Positions 30,764 to 38,217 of a stretch of DNA of 38,217 nt are shown here, one piece after another. Under the pieces are notes generated by a model that was given only the letters and a program-made list of their open reading frames with translations, had not been told where the DNA came from and searched no databases. Source of the DNA: Planctomycetota bacterium (GTDB taxonomy: Bacteria > Planctomycetota > UBA1135 > GCA-002686595). The stretch is from NCBI GenBank assembly GCA_023150475.1, contig JAKLKU010000034.1, forward strand, positions 1 to 38,217, written 5' to 3'. The position numbers and the translations under genes are program-made. The number at the start of each line of letters is the position of its first letter. Positions within the stretch are counted from its first letter, which is position 1.

Positions 30764-33661
30764 ATGAAGCAATCGACTTCGCTCTCCCTGGCTTTCTTCG
30801 TCGCCGCATCCGGCGTGGCGTTCGGCCAATCGGACGTCGTCTTCGGCAAGGATGACGCCGAGTTCGTCCGGCGCCTGACGGACCAGGGCTACGCGGACCT
30901 CGCCGAGAAGTTCACCGAGGCCATGCGCAAGCGCGGCCCGGTCGACAGCGCCGACAGCTTGAAGCTGCTCGTGATCGACCTCGCCCTGCGCATGACGAAA
31001 ATCGGCGACATCGAGGACCTCGCGGCGCGCCGCGACGAACTCGATTCGATCCTGAAGGCGAAGCTCGACCTGATCGCGCAGTACCCGCGCGCTCCCGAAG
31101 CCTCGAACGAGCGCAACATCCTGCCCGAGGTCTACCGTCAACTCGGCGAGACGTACGCCGCGATGGTCGCCAAGGAGGAGTCGCCCGAGAAGAAGCGGCA
31201 GCTCAAGGACAAGGCGCAAGAGGTCTTCAACGAAGCGAAGAACGGGCTCGAGGAGCGCATCGAAACCTTCAAGCGCCTGATGGCGGATCCGAACGCCGCC
31301 GAGCTCGAGCGCATGCAGGGTGAGTACATGATGGCGCGGTACAACCTCGCCAAGACGTACTACTTCAACTCGAAGATCTACGGCCCGGACGAAGCGAACC
31401 GGAAGGATCGACTGAACAAGGCCGTCGACGCGTTCGAGGACTTCGCGCTCGACTACCAGAACGCGAGCTTCCTCGGCTACGAGGCGTTCATCTACCTCGG
31501 CTTCTGCCTGCGCGACCTCGACAAGATCGACGACGCGCTCGCCTACTACGACGAAGCGATCGGTCTCGCGGCGTCGTGGGGGGAAGGCGAAGAGGGCCAG
31601 CCCTATCCGGTGCCCGAGGAACTGCACGAAGTCGTCGCGAACCTGACCGGCAACGCGACGCTGCAGAAGGTCAAACTGCTGATCGAGCAGAAGCGCCTCG
31701 ACGACGCGAAAGCGAGCGCCGACGCGTTCTTCACCTACGTGCCGAACGCGATCGAAGCGCTCGACGCGCTGGCGATCCACGCTTCGCTCGCCGATGCGTA
31801 CTCCGAAGCGGGCGACACCGCGGCGGCGAACGCGGCGGCGAACCTCCTGATCGAGAAGGACCCGAACGGTCGCTGGGGCGCGTACGGCCGCGAAGTGATC
31901 TCGAGGCTCGCGGGATCCGGCACCGTGACGGCGATGTCGGCGGAGAACCTGCTGCGCATCGCGGGTCAGATGGCGACCGGCAAGAACTGGGAGCGCGCGC
32001 TCTACTTCGCGAACCTCGCGCGGGCGGCCGCCATCGGCACGCCGAGCGAGCAGTCGATCGCGCCGCAGGCGCTCGAGATGGTCGCGTACGTCTACTACCA
32101 GCAGCAGGACGTTGCCGCCGCCACCGTCGCCTACGACGCGGTGTACGAGCTCTACCCGAAGTCGGAACGCGCGCCCGAAGCGCTGTACTTCGCCGCGCGT
32201 TACTACGGCATCCTCTACGACAAGGAGCGCCGTCAGTTCTTCCGCCGGCGCATGGAAGAGCGCCGTGAATCGCTCGCCCGCGAGTACCCGACCAGCCCGC
32301 GCGCCGTCGAGGCGATCATGGGCGAAGGTGAAGGGTTCGAGAGCAACAAGGAGTGGCTGAAGGCCGCCGACTTCTACAAGACGTTCAAGATCGACACGGC
32401 GGGTTACGAGCCTGGTCTCTCGAAGGCGGCGCGGTGCTACTACGAGTACGCACGCGAGCTCTGGACGAAGGACAAGAAGGACGACGCCCGTCAGTACTTC
32501 AAACAAGCGGACGAAACGGCGAAGCTCGCGCAGACACGCGTCGACGAACAGCGCGCCAAATCGCTCGACGTCAACGTGACGCGTGCGGCGAGCGCGATCG
32601 CGTTCGACGTGAGAGTCCTCCGCGCCCGGATTTCACTGCACGAGGCGGTGAATCGTCCGCAGGACGTGTTCAGCCTGCTCGAGAACGCCGAGAACGACCT
32701 CGCGAACACGCCGAAGAAGGTCGAAGTCGTGTGGCAGATGCGCATCGAGGCCTTGCAGGCGCAGGGCAAGCTCGACGAAGCGATCTCGCTGCTCGAGACG
32801 CTGCGAGGCAAGGACCCGAATTCGCCTGCCGTCGCTTCGGCGGCCAGTGTGCTGGCGCGCACGCTCGACTCCGACGGACTCGCGTTGCTCGAGAAGGATC
32901 CGAAGTCGCGCGCGGGCCACGAGAAGTGGCGCCAGGCCGCCGAGTACTACTGGCTCAGCGTCGCCGGCGAGTTCGACAAGACCGACGGGTCCGCCGTCGA
33001 CGAGCGCGCGGTCGAGACCGCCGCGAAGCGCCTCTACATCTTCGCGAAGGAGTTCAACGGCGTGCCGGAGAAGGTCGACACCTTCGTCGGCGGCGACGAA
33101 CGCGCGGTCAAGGAGCCCGAGCTCTTCGACCAGGCGACGCAACTCCTGGAGAAGCTCGCGCGCGTGTCGAACTCCGAGGAACGCACGGTCCTGCTGGCGC
33201 GCTGCTACGGCTTCCTCGGAAGGTTCGCGGACACGGCGACGGTGCTCGACGCGTTGTTCGCCGAAGCACGCTTCCTCGAAGCGACCGGCGGCGTGCCGAG
33301 GATCAACTCGAAAGTCGCGCAGGCCCGTCCGCGGCTCATCTACGCGTTCCTCGACTGGGGCGTCGCCGACCTGCTCGCGGGAGTCACGGAGAAGCAACCG
33401 GCGCGGATCGATCGCGCGCTCGAACGCTGCCGAGTGCTGCTCGCGGCGACCACGCCGGAGTCCGCGCTCTGGTGGGGCGCGAAGTACTACCAGATGCGCG
33501 CGTTCTTCGAGACCGGCAAGTTCCAGGACACCGCGATCGCGATGCGCGATCTGATGCGGACCACTGAAGAGGCCGCTTGGGCCAACTTCGGCTACCGCGA
33601 CAAGATCGTGAAGCTCCGTGACCGGCTCATCGAGCTCGGCCACATGGAGAAACCCAAGTAA
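30764..33661 (+). CDS. Large secreted TPR-repeat protein
   Basis: A 965-residue exported protein with signal peptide MKQSTSLSLAFFVAASGVAFG (cleavage about residue 21). The rest is nearly all helical with many degenerate tetratricopeptide repeats, for example around LGFCLRDLDKIDDALAYYDEA and ALEMVAYVYYQQQDVAAATVAYD, plus charged helices. It should be a periplasmic scaffold or peptidoglycan-near adaptor. It begins 24 nt after the toroid gene with no Shine-Dalgarno sequence and is followed by another TPR protein, then exbB. No catalytic motif is visible. The family is not one I can name. Confidence 0.85.
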   Translation: MKQSTSLSLAFFVAASGVAFGQSDVVFGKDDAEFVRRLTDQGYADLAEKFTEAMRKRGPVDSADSLKLLVIDLALRMTKIGDIEDLAARRDELDSILKAKLDLIAQYPRAPEASNERNILPEVYRQLGETYAAMVAKEESPEKKRQLKDKAQEVFNEAKNGLEERIETFKRLMADPNAAELERMQGEYMMARYNLAKTYYFNSKIYGPDEANRKDRLNKAVDAFEDFALDYQNASFLGYEAFIYLGFCLRDLDKIDDALAYYDEAIGLAASWGEGEEGQPYPVPEELHEVVANLTGNATLQKVKLLIEQKRLDDAKASADAFFTYVPNAIEALDALAIHASLADAYSEAGDTAAANAAANLLIEKDPNGRWGAYGREVISRLAGSGTVTAMSAENLLRIAGQMATGKNWERALYFANLARAAAIGTPSEQSIAPQALEMVAYVYYQQQDVAAATVAYDAVYELYPKSERAPEALYFAARYYGILYDKERRQFFRRRMEERRESLAREYPTSPRAVEAIMGEGEGFESNKEWLKAADFYKTFKIDTAGYEPGLSKAARCYYEYARELWTKDKKDDARQYFKQADETAKLAQTRVDEQRAKSLDVNVTRAASAIAFDVRVLRARISLHEAVNRPQDVFSLLENAENDLANTPKKVEVVWQMRIEALQAQGKLDEAISLLETLRGKDPNSPAVASAASVLARTLDSDGLALLEKDPKSRAGHEKWRQAAEYYWLSVAGEFDKTDGSAVDERAVETAAKRLYIFAKEFNGVPEKVDTFVGGDERAVKEPELFDQATQLLEKLARVSNSEERTVLLARCYGFLGRFADTATVLDALFAEARFLEATGGVPRINSKVAQARPRLIYAFLDWGVADLLAGVTEKQPARIDRALERCRVLLAATTPESALWWGAKYYQMRAFFETGKFQDTAIAMRDLMRTTEEAAWANFGYRDKIVKLRDRLIELGHMEKPK

Positions 33662-33742
33662 CGCGCCCTGCGTTCTCCAGCGCTCCGAACATCCTGCCCG
33701 CCCGATCGCCCAAGACACCCTCGCCAGACGCGCACTCAGTCC

Positions 33743-34852
33743 ATGTTGACCAAGACCATGAAGACGTGGCTCCTCTCCGCCGCCGTGCTGTTCGTCGGAG
33801 CGTTGCTCTTCGCCACTCCCGCGCATGCCCAAGCCAAGAAGGACAAGGACACCGTCCAACTGAAAGGCGGCAAGTCCGAGGTCGGCAAGGTGACCGCCGA
33901 GGACTTCGCGGGCGTCTCGCTCGAGATCAAGGCCGGCCAGAACAAGGTCATCCCGTGGGCCGACGTCGCCGGCATCGAATACAACAACGCTGGCGCGCTG
34001 AACGAAGCGCTCGAGTCGTTGAACTCCGGCAAGCTCGACGAAGCGCTCGGCCAGTTCGAAGCGCTGAAGTCGGGCGCGGCGAAGAACCGGCCGGTGCTGA
34101 TGCAGCACGCGCTCTACAACACCGCGCTGATCAAGCAGCGCCAGGGCAAGCTCGACGAAGCCGCCGCAGGCTACAAGGAGCTCTTCGCGGCGTTCCCGCG
34201 CGGTCGCTACCTGCGCATGGCGGGTGAGAACTGGATCAACACGCTGCTGACGAAGGGCGACAACAACGCGGCCGAGTCCGCGGTCGCGACGATCAACCTC
34301 GCGGCGCAAGGCGCGACCGGCATCGAGGCCGATCTCGCGATCCTGAAGGGCCGCGTCGCCGAGTCGAAGAAGAGCTGGGCCGAAGCGCGCGCCGCGTACG
34401 AAGCCGCCGAGAAGGCCGCGACCGACGGCGACGCCGCGGATCAAGAAGCGCGGCTCGGTCGCGCACGTTGTTTGATCGGCGAAGGCAAGCGCTCCGACGC
34501 GGAGCCGATCCTGAACGACCTCAAGAAGACCGGCACGTCGAACGTCGTGCTCGCGGGCGCTTGGAACTCGCTCGGCGAACTGCTGACCGAAGACGGCAAG
34601 TCGAAGCGCAACACCGAGACGCTGATCGACGCGCTCTACGCGCACCTGCGCGGCATCGTTCAGTACCAGCCGCTGCCCGGCGAGCCGACGCGCGAGTACG
34701 AACGCGCGCTCGCCGGCGCGCACCTCGTCTGCAAGTACATCTCCGAGCTCGAAACCAACGGAGAACGCAAGCGCACCTACAAGGCGCGCTCGGACGAGCA
34801 CCTCGCTCGTCTCGTCAAGGAATTCCCCAACTCGGCCTACCGGCCGAAGTGA
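33743..34852 (+). CDS. Secreted TPR-repeat protein
   Basis: A 369-residue protein with signal peptide ending AHA before Gln30. After it a short beta-rich piece (VQLKGGKSEVGKVTAEDFAGVSLEI, about 38-62) resembles a small SH3-like or LSm-like barrel seen in planctomycete proteins with the sense 'convert a table entry to a scale'. TPR-like helices follow from about 82 (ALNEALESLNSGKLDEALGQFEALK) to 330. An in-frame ATG at 33758 would give a shorter signal peptide and is equally possible. It sits between the large TPR protein and exbB and is likely a periplasmic partner of the ExbBD complex. Confidence 0.85.
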   Translation: MLTKTMKTWLLSAAVLFVGALLFATPAHAQAKKDKDTVQLKGGKSEVGKVTAEDFAGVSLEIKAGQNKVIPWADVAGIEYNNAGALNEALESLNSGKLDEALGQFEALKSGAAKNRPVLMQHALYNTALIKQRQGKLDEAAAGYKELFAAFPRGRYLRMAGENWINTLLTKGDNNAAESAVATINLAAQGATGIEADLAILKGRVAESKKSWAEARAAYEAAEKAATDGDAADQEARLGRARCLIGEGKRSDAEPILNDLKKTGTSNVVLAGAWNSLGELLTEDGKSKRNTETLIDALYAHLRGIVQYQPLPGEPTREYERALAGAHLVCKYISELETNGERKRTYKARSDEHLARLVKEFPNSAYRPK

Positions 34853-34941
34853 ACCAGTTCTGGCGGCGCCGCGGCCCCCGCCACGGCGTCCAGGGTCCCC
34901 CTGCTCCATCCCCAACTCGAACCCACACGACTGAGAGAAGA

Positions 34942-35673
34942 ATGAAGTCCTTCAAGCGACCCCTGATGTTCGGACTCGCGGCGATGGCCGTCGTCCTGGT
35001 GGCCAACACGGCACTCGCCCAAGAGGCCGACCCGCACGCCGGCGGCAAGACTTGGCTCGAGCTCTTCGAGACGACCGGCTTCGTCGGTTACTTGATGGTC
35101 GCCGTGTCGATCGCCGGCGTGTCGCTCGTCGTCGAGCACTTGGTCAACATCCGCCGCGAGAAGCTCGCGCCCGCGTCGCTGGCGCAAGAGCTCGAAGCGC
35201 TGATCGACGAAGAGCAGTACGACGACGCCGTCGAGCTCTGCGACGAAGAAGGCGGCTACCTCTCGCACCTCATCGGTTCCGCGCTGCGCATGCGCGCCGC
35301 GGGCTACGAGGAGATGATCCAAGGCCTCGAAGCCGCTGCGAACGAAGAGACGTTCAAGCTGCAGACGAAGATCTCCTACCTCTCGCTGCTCGGCAACGTC
35401 GCGCCGCTGCTCGGCCTGCTCGGCACCGTGACGGGCATGATCAGCTCCTTCCAGGCGATCGAGAAGCTCAAGTCGCCGACGCCTGGTGACCTCGCGAAGG
35501 GCGTGTACGAGTCGCTCGTCAACACGACGATGGGACTCTTCCTCGCCATCGTGTTCTTGACCGCGTTCTTCTTGTTCAAGAACAAGGTCACGAAGATGAC
35601 GCTGTCGATCAACCTGCAGGCGGTCGACATGCTGAAGCACCTCGCGATCACGGCGCACCAGAAGGGCCACTGA
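34942..35673 (+). CDS. exbB: MotA/TolQ/ExbB proton channel protein with signal peptide
   Basis: A 243-residue ExbB/TolQ-family protein that, with ExbD, conducts protons and drives an envelope process. Residues 1-26 are a cleavable signal peptide ending ALA-Gln, which places the N-terminus outside as in long-form ExbB proteins. Three membrane segments follow: about 46-65, 144-168 and 195-213. The conserved block GNVAPLLGLLGTVTGMISSFQAI (151-173) contains the channel-lining residues, and Thr195-Thr196 in SLVNTTMGLF is the typical third-helix polar site. The start at 34942 is set by the signal peptide; GAGAGAAG lies immediately before it. It is followed by two exbD genes. Confidence 0.95.
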   Translation: MKSFKRPLMFGLAAMAVVLVANTALAQEADPHAGGKTWLELFETTGFVGYLMVAVSIAGVSLVVEHLVNIRREKLAPASLAQELEALIDEEQYDDAVELCDEEGGYLSHLIGSALRMRAAGYEEMIQGLEAAANEETFKLQTKISYLSLLGNVAPLLGLLGTVTGMISSFQAIEKLKSPTPGDLAKGVYESLVNTTMGLFLAIVFLTAFFLFKNKVTKMTLSINLQAVDMLKHLAITAHQKGH

Positions 35674-35728
35674 TCCTCGTTCGTACCGAACTCACTCTCG
35701 ACGACCCACCTCTCCACGGACACCGATC

Positions 35729-36277
35729 ATGAAGAAGCGCAAGAAGGCAGATGTCGGGGATCCCCCGATGTGCAACCTGATCGCGATGGTGGACATCATG
35801 TTCCTCCTGCTCCTGTTCTTCATGCTCGGCGCGGACATGGGCCAGCGTGAGCTCGCGGAGCTCGTCTTGCCGAAGGCGGACCAAGTCAAGCCGGACGACA
35901 AGAAGGAGAAGACGACGGACAAGTACACGACGATCAACGTCCACCACAAGTACCCCGGCGGCGGCTTCTCTTGTCCGATCAACGAAAGCGGCGGCGTGTG
36001 TCGCGAATCGGATCACTGGATGTACGCCATCCGTGGTCGCGAGTACACCGCCGCCGACGTCCTGCCGCGGCTCGAAGAGGAAGCCGCGGAAGCGATGGAG
36101 ACGGAGATCGACCCGAAGGCCGGCCAACTGCTCTCCGGCCGGAAGATCTTGATCCGCGCCGACCTCGCCGCTCCGTTCGGCGACGTCAACAAGCTGATCG
36201 AGCTCTGCGGCAAGGCGAAGATGTACAAGATCGAAGTCGCCGCAGCGCAACCTCCGCCGGACGAGATGGGCAAGTGA
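35729..36277 (+). CDS. exbD: ExbD/TolR-family biopolymer transport protein, first copy
   Basis: A 182-residue ExbD-like protein with one membrane helix near 15-36 (LIAMVDIMFLLLLFFMLG) carrying the essential proton-binding Asp22, and a periplasmic domain. The domain is longer than usual because of a Gly/Cys-containing insert around GGGFSCPINESGGVCRESD (about 77-95); its two cysteines could form a disulfide. The C-terminal block VNKLIELCGKAKMYKIEVAA is the family's usual end. It lacks a Shine-Dalgarno sequence. It is the first of two tandem exbD genes after exbB, a common planctomycete layout. Confidence 0.93.
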   Translation: MKKRKKADVGDPPMCNLIAMVDIMFLLLLFFMLGADMGQRELAELVLPKADQVKPDDKKEKTTDKYTTINVHHKYPGGGFSCPINESGGVCRESDHWMYAIRGREYTAADVLPRLEEEAAEAMETEIDPKAGQLLSGRKILIRADLAAPFGDVNKLIELCGKAKMYKIEVAAAQPPPDEMGK

Positions 36278-36345
36278 GCCCGGTCCGCATCCTGTAGTTC
36301 GACACCCGACGACAACGCACCCGACAGAAAACAAAGGAGCTACCG

Positions 36346-36807
36346 ATGGCCGGCGGCGCGATGGACGAAGACAACCCAGTGGCGATCAACGTGACGCCGC
36401 TGATCGACGTCATCTTCTGCCTCTGCGTGTTCTTCATGTGCTCCTTCCGGTTCAAACAACTGGAAGGCAAGTTCGACACCTGGTTGCCGAAGGGCAAAGG
36501 CTCGTCGGGCGTCGCGAACGCGACGGACATCCTGAAGGAGGTCCGCATCGCGATGTTCTGGGACAAGGCTGCGGCACGCACGATCCGGCGCATGGGGACG
36601 CGGGAAGTGCGCGACGACACCGAGCTCCAGACGTTGATTCGCGACTCGTACCGCGACTTGATGCTCGCGAACGTGCCCGACGCTCCGGTGACGATCGACG
36701 CACAAGCGGACGTCCCGTGGAACGACGTGATGAAGGTCGTGAACATGTGCAAGCGCGAGAAGATCGACAAGATCGAGTTCGCGCTCGGTGCGCCGCCGCC
36801 GCAGTAG
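36346..36807 (+). CDS. exbD: ExbD/TolR-family biopolymer transport protein, second copy
   Basis: A 153-residue ExbD-like protein. The membrane helix NVTPLIDVIFCLCVFFMC (15-32) has the essential Asp21 in the canonical TPLIDV context. The periplasmic domain ends with NMCKREKIDKIEFALG. An excellent ribosome binding site AAAGGAG (36333-36339) lies 6 nt before the ATG, unlike the other genes of this operon, which suggests this subunit is made in higher amount. It is the last gene of the operon: a hairpin terminator lies 116 nt after the stop. Two different ExbD subunits probably form a heterodimer in the ExbB pore. Confidence 0.95.
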   Translation: MAGGAMDEDNPVAINVTPLIDVIFCLCVFFMCSFRFKQLEGKFDTWLPKGKGSSGVANATDILKEVRIAMFWDKAAARTIRRMGTREVRDDTELQTLIRDSYRDLMLANVPDAPVTIDAQADVPWNDVMKVVNMCKREKIDKIEFALGAPPPQ

Positions 36808-36922
36808 CCGTGCGGACTTTCGCCGTCGGCCCGAGTCCGCAGGGGGATCGGGCGACGCGAAAGCTGGATGCCGGCGGTCGACTCCGGTGCTCGGCGCCGG
36901 AATTTCACGGCGGTGAGAACCC

Positions 36923-36965
36923 AAAGCTCGCGGTGCTCCGGAGAGGGGCCCCGCGAGCTTTTCGT
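36923..36965 (+). terminator. Rho-independent terminator of the ExbBD operon
   Basis: AAAGCTCGCGG (36923-36933) pairs perfectly with CCGCGAGCTTT (36951-36961) around a 17-nt loop, followed by TCGTGT. The A and T runs at the stem ends make it usable on both strands. Confidence 0.8.
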
Positions 36966-36983
36966 GTAGAACGCTCGCTTCGT

Positions 36984-36989
36984 TAGACT
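36984..36989 (+). promoter_or_regulatory. -10 element (TAGACT) ten nt before an ATG
   Basis: TAGACT follows the terminator and is 10 nt before the ATG at 37000, with TTTCGT about 17 nt upstream as a poor -35. The leader would be at most a few nt, so this mRNA is leaderless or nearly so. Confidence 0.5.
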
Positions 36990-36999
36990 AGGCCTCTGG

Positions 37000-37980
37000 A
37001 TGACTCTGCGACCGAAGCTCTGGACCACGCTGACACTCGCCGCGATCACCGCGGCCGCGACGATCGCGGCTCGGGCGCACGCGGCGGGCGCCGCACAAGC
37101 GTCCGGCGCGGCCTTGGACTCCGCGACCTCCGCGACCTCCGCGGACACGGCGAACTCGGGCCCGGATCCGCACTCGTCCAGCAGTTCGGCACCGCAAGTC
37201 GCGCCCGGCGCCGAAGCTCAGACCGAGAGCGTCCCGGTCGCGCCGCCGATCTCGACTCCCGAAGAAGTCCGCGCCCGCCTTGCGACTCGGTTCGAAGGCG
37301 CGTTGCTCGACACGACGAACGGTCAGGACTTCGTGATGACGCAGGGCTACATGAAGCTCCTGTCGTCGGTCGCGCAGTTCTCCGCCGAGGATGCGACCGC
37401 GCGAGCGACGAAACACCTCGACTGGCACGCGGCGATGCGCTCGCCGGACGAATGGCGCGGCGAGTGGGTCACGTTCCGTGGCATCGTCGCGCAACTCGCG
37501 GCGGAGAAGCTCGTGTCGCCGGTCGACGGACGCGAGCACGTCTGGCGCGCGATCGTGGTCAACGACACCGAGGACATGCAGCCGAAGAAGCTGCCCGAAG
37601 GCGGCGTGTTCGTCGACTTGCTCGATCGCCCCGATGCGGAGTTCGACGTGCGTCGCGACCCGGTGGACGTGATCGGCGTCTTCTACCGCACGCTCGCCTA
37701 CGAGAACAAGCAAGGCCAAACCGTGCAGGCCGCGTACTTGATCGGCCGCGTGCTGAAGCACGTCGACCGAGAAGCGGCGAAGCGCTCGACGATGCCCTGG
37801 TGGGGTGTCGCGATCATCGGCGGCGGTTGCCTGGTCGGCGCAATGCACCTCTTCAACATCCTGCGCTCGCGCACCCGTCGCCGTCGCGACGAAGAGCTCG
37901 CCGGCGCCGACTTCCACCAGATGTTCCAAGCGCGCATGAAGGGCGTCGCCCCGAAGTCGCGCCAAGGGTCCCCACACTGA
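37000..37980 (+). CDS. Exported membrane-anchored protein of unknown function
   Basis: A 326-residue protein. It has a signal peptide (about 1-28, AHA), a Ser/Ala/Pro-rich low-complexity stretch to about 85, and a folded region about 86-260 containing EWRGEWVTFRGIVAQL (about 151-166), which looks like an OB-fold strand pair. A C-terminal membrane helix at about 270-288 is followed by a basic RSRTRRRRDE stretch. The topology puts the domain outside the cytoplasm. I do not recognise the family. It has its own promoter after the ExbBD terminator and is followed 24 nt later by a zinc-ribbon gene. Confidence 0.8.
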   Translation: MTLRPKLWTTLTLAAITAAATIAARAHAAGAAQASGAALDSATSATSADTANSGPDPHSSSSSAPQVAPGAEAQTESVPVAPPISTPEEVRARLATRFEGALLDTTNGQDFVMTQGYMKLLSSVAQFSAEDATARATKHLDWHAAMRSPDEWRGEWVTFRGIVAQLAAEKLVSPVDGREHVWRAIVVNDTEDMQPKKLPEGGVFVDLLDRPDAEFDVRRDPVDVIGVFYRTLAYENKQGQTVQAAYLIGRVLKHVDREAAKRSTMPWWGVAIIGGGCLVGAMHLFNILRSRTRRRRDEELAGADFHQMFQARMKGVAPKSRQGSPH

Positions 37981-38004
37981 AATCCCCGAGTCCCGTCTGA
38001 CACC

Positions 38005-38217
38005 ATGGCCAACTGCGAAAACTGCGGAGCCACGTTCGAACCCTCGAACGAGCCGAAGGAAGTGACATCGCTGCGCGTGCTCTGCCCGAAGTGCGAGGCC
38101 GAGCGGCAGCAGCGCAAGCGCCAACAAGCGGCGGCCAAGCCGGCCGCGAAGCCGGTGCCCGCGGCGGCGCCGCCGGCCCGCAAACCGGCGCCGGCCGCGG
38201 CTCCCGCGGCGCCTGCC
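38005..38217 (+). CDS. Zinc-ribbon protein with Ala/Pro/Lys-rich tail (partial, runs off the window)
   Basis: Seventy-one codons are open from the ATG at 38005 to the window end with no stop. The N-terminus is a zinc ribbon with Cys4, Cys7, Cys27 and Cys30 (CENCG and CPKCE). It is followed by a basic Gln/Arg stretch and a low-complexity Ala/Pro/Lys tail. In similar proteins such a ribbon precedes a membrane or coiled-coil domain, but the rest is not visible. It lies 24 nt after the preceding gene and is probably cotranscribed. Confidence 0.75.
   Translation, partial: MANCENCGATFEPSNEPKEVTSLRVLCPKCEAERQQRKRQQAAAKPAAKPVPAAAPPARKPAPAAAPAAPA

Noticed and set aside
1..38217. CRISPR arrays, insertion sequences, prophage or tRNA genes
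   Set aside because: No regularly spaced repeats with unique spacers, no transposase or integrase motifs and no tRNA-like cloverleaf were found; base composition is even throughout.

Overview
The window is high-GC bacterial chromosome, roughly two thirds G+C by eye, with every convincing protein gene on the + strand. I infer a member of the Planctomycetota. The reasons are the combination of alkaline-phosphatase-superfamily 'sulfatases', a TonB-like/toroid protein with ExbB-ExbD-ExbD and large secreted TPR proteins, a CBM9-like sensor fused to a sigma54 activator, and many genes without a Shine-Dalgarno sequence. No phylogenetic marker was searched, so the phylum is an inference.

Layout. 1-3.9 kb: a lipoprotein, a secreted CxPSR sulfatase and a membrane-anchored superfamily relative that lacks the sulfatase nucleophile. 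4.0-7.2 kb: the conserved rpsO-pnp pair with structured leaders and a terminator. 7.3-12.2 kb: one very large membrane protein joining a CBM9-like domain, HAMP, GAF, a degenerate GGDEF and a sigma54-activator AAA+ domain. 12.4-18.0 kb: a small secreted protein, a short secretin, a GspK-like pseudopilin with long Gly/Ala linkers, and a lone hydantoinase-B protein. 18.1-24.0 kb: housekeeping genes purA, uppS, cdsA, phoH, ybeY and a FliA/WhiG-like sigma factor, closed by a bidirectional terminator.

24.0-24.8 kb holds no convincing + strand gene. On the minus strand it carries a good promoter (TTGCCC-N17-TATCCT), directly followed by what I read as a cyclic-di-GMP-I (GEMM-I) riboswitch aptamer, then strongly structured sequence running to the terminator shared with the sigma gene. 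No recognisable gene lies downstream of the aptamer, so this looks like an orphan riboswitch transcript of about 690 nt. It is the most unusual object in the window.

24.8-28.6 kb: a NifU/IscU-like protein missing part of its ligand set, a GAF-AAA+-FIS sigma54 activator and a PafA-type alkaline phosphatase. 28.6-37.0 kb: a probable operon with a 340-nt leader, encoding a TonB-like anchor fused to an alpha/alpha-toroid domain, two secreted TPR proteins, ExbB with a signal peptide and two ExbD proteins, ending at a clear hairpin terminator. These would form a proton-motive-force-driven envelope machine of unknown job. 37.0-38.2 kb: a membrane-anchored unknown and the start of a zinc-ribbon protein cut by the window edge.

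Two expression patterns recur. Several genes have a -10-like hexamer only 7-10 nt before the start codon, which suggests leaderless mRNAs, whereas rpsO, pnp, the GspK-like gene and the second exbD have ordinary ribosome binding sites. Two sigma54 activators imply an rpoN gene elsewhere. All positions were derived by reading; no database search was possible.
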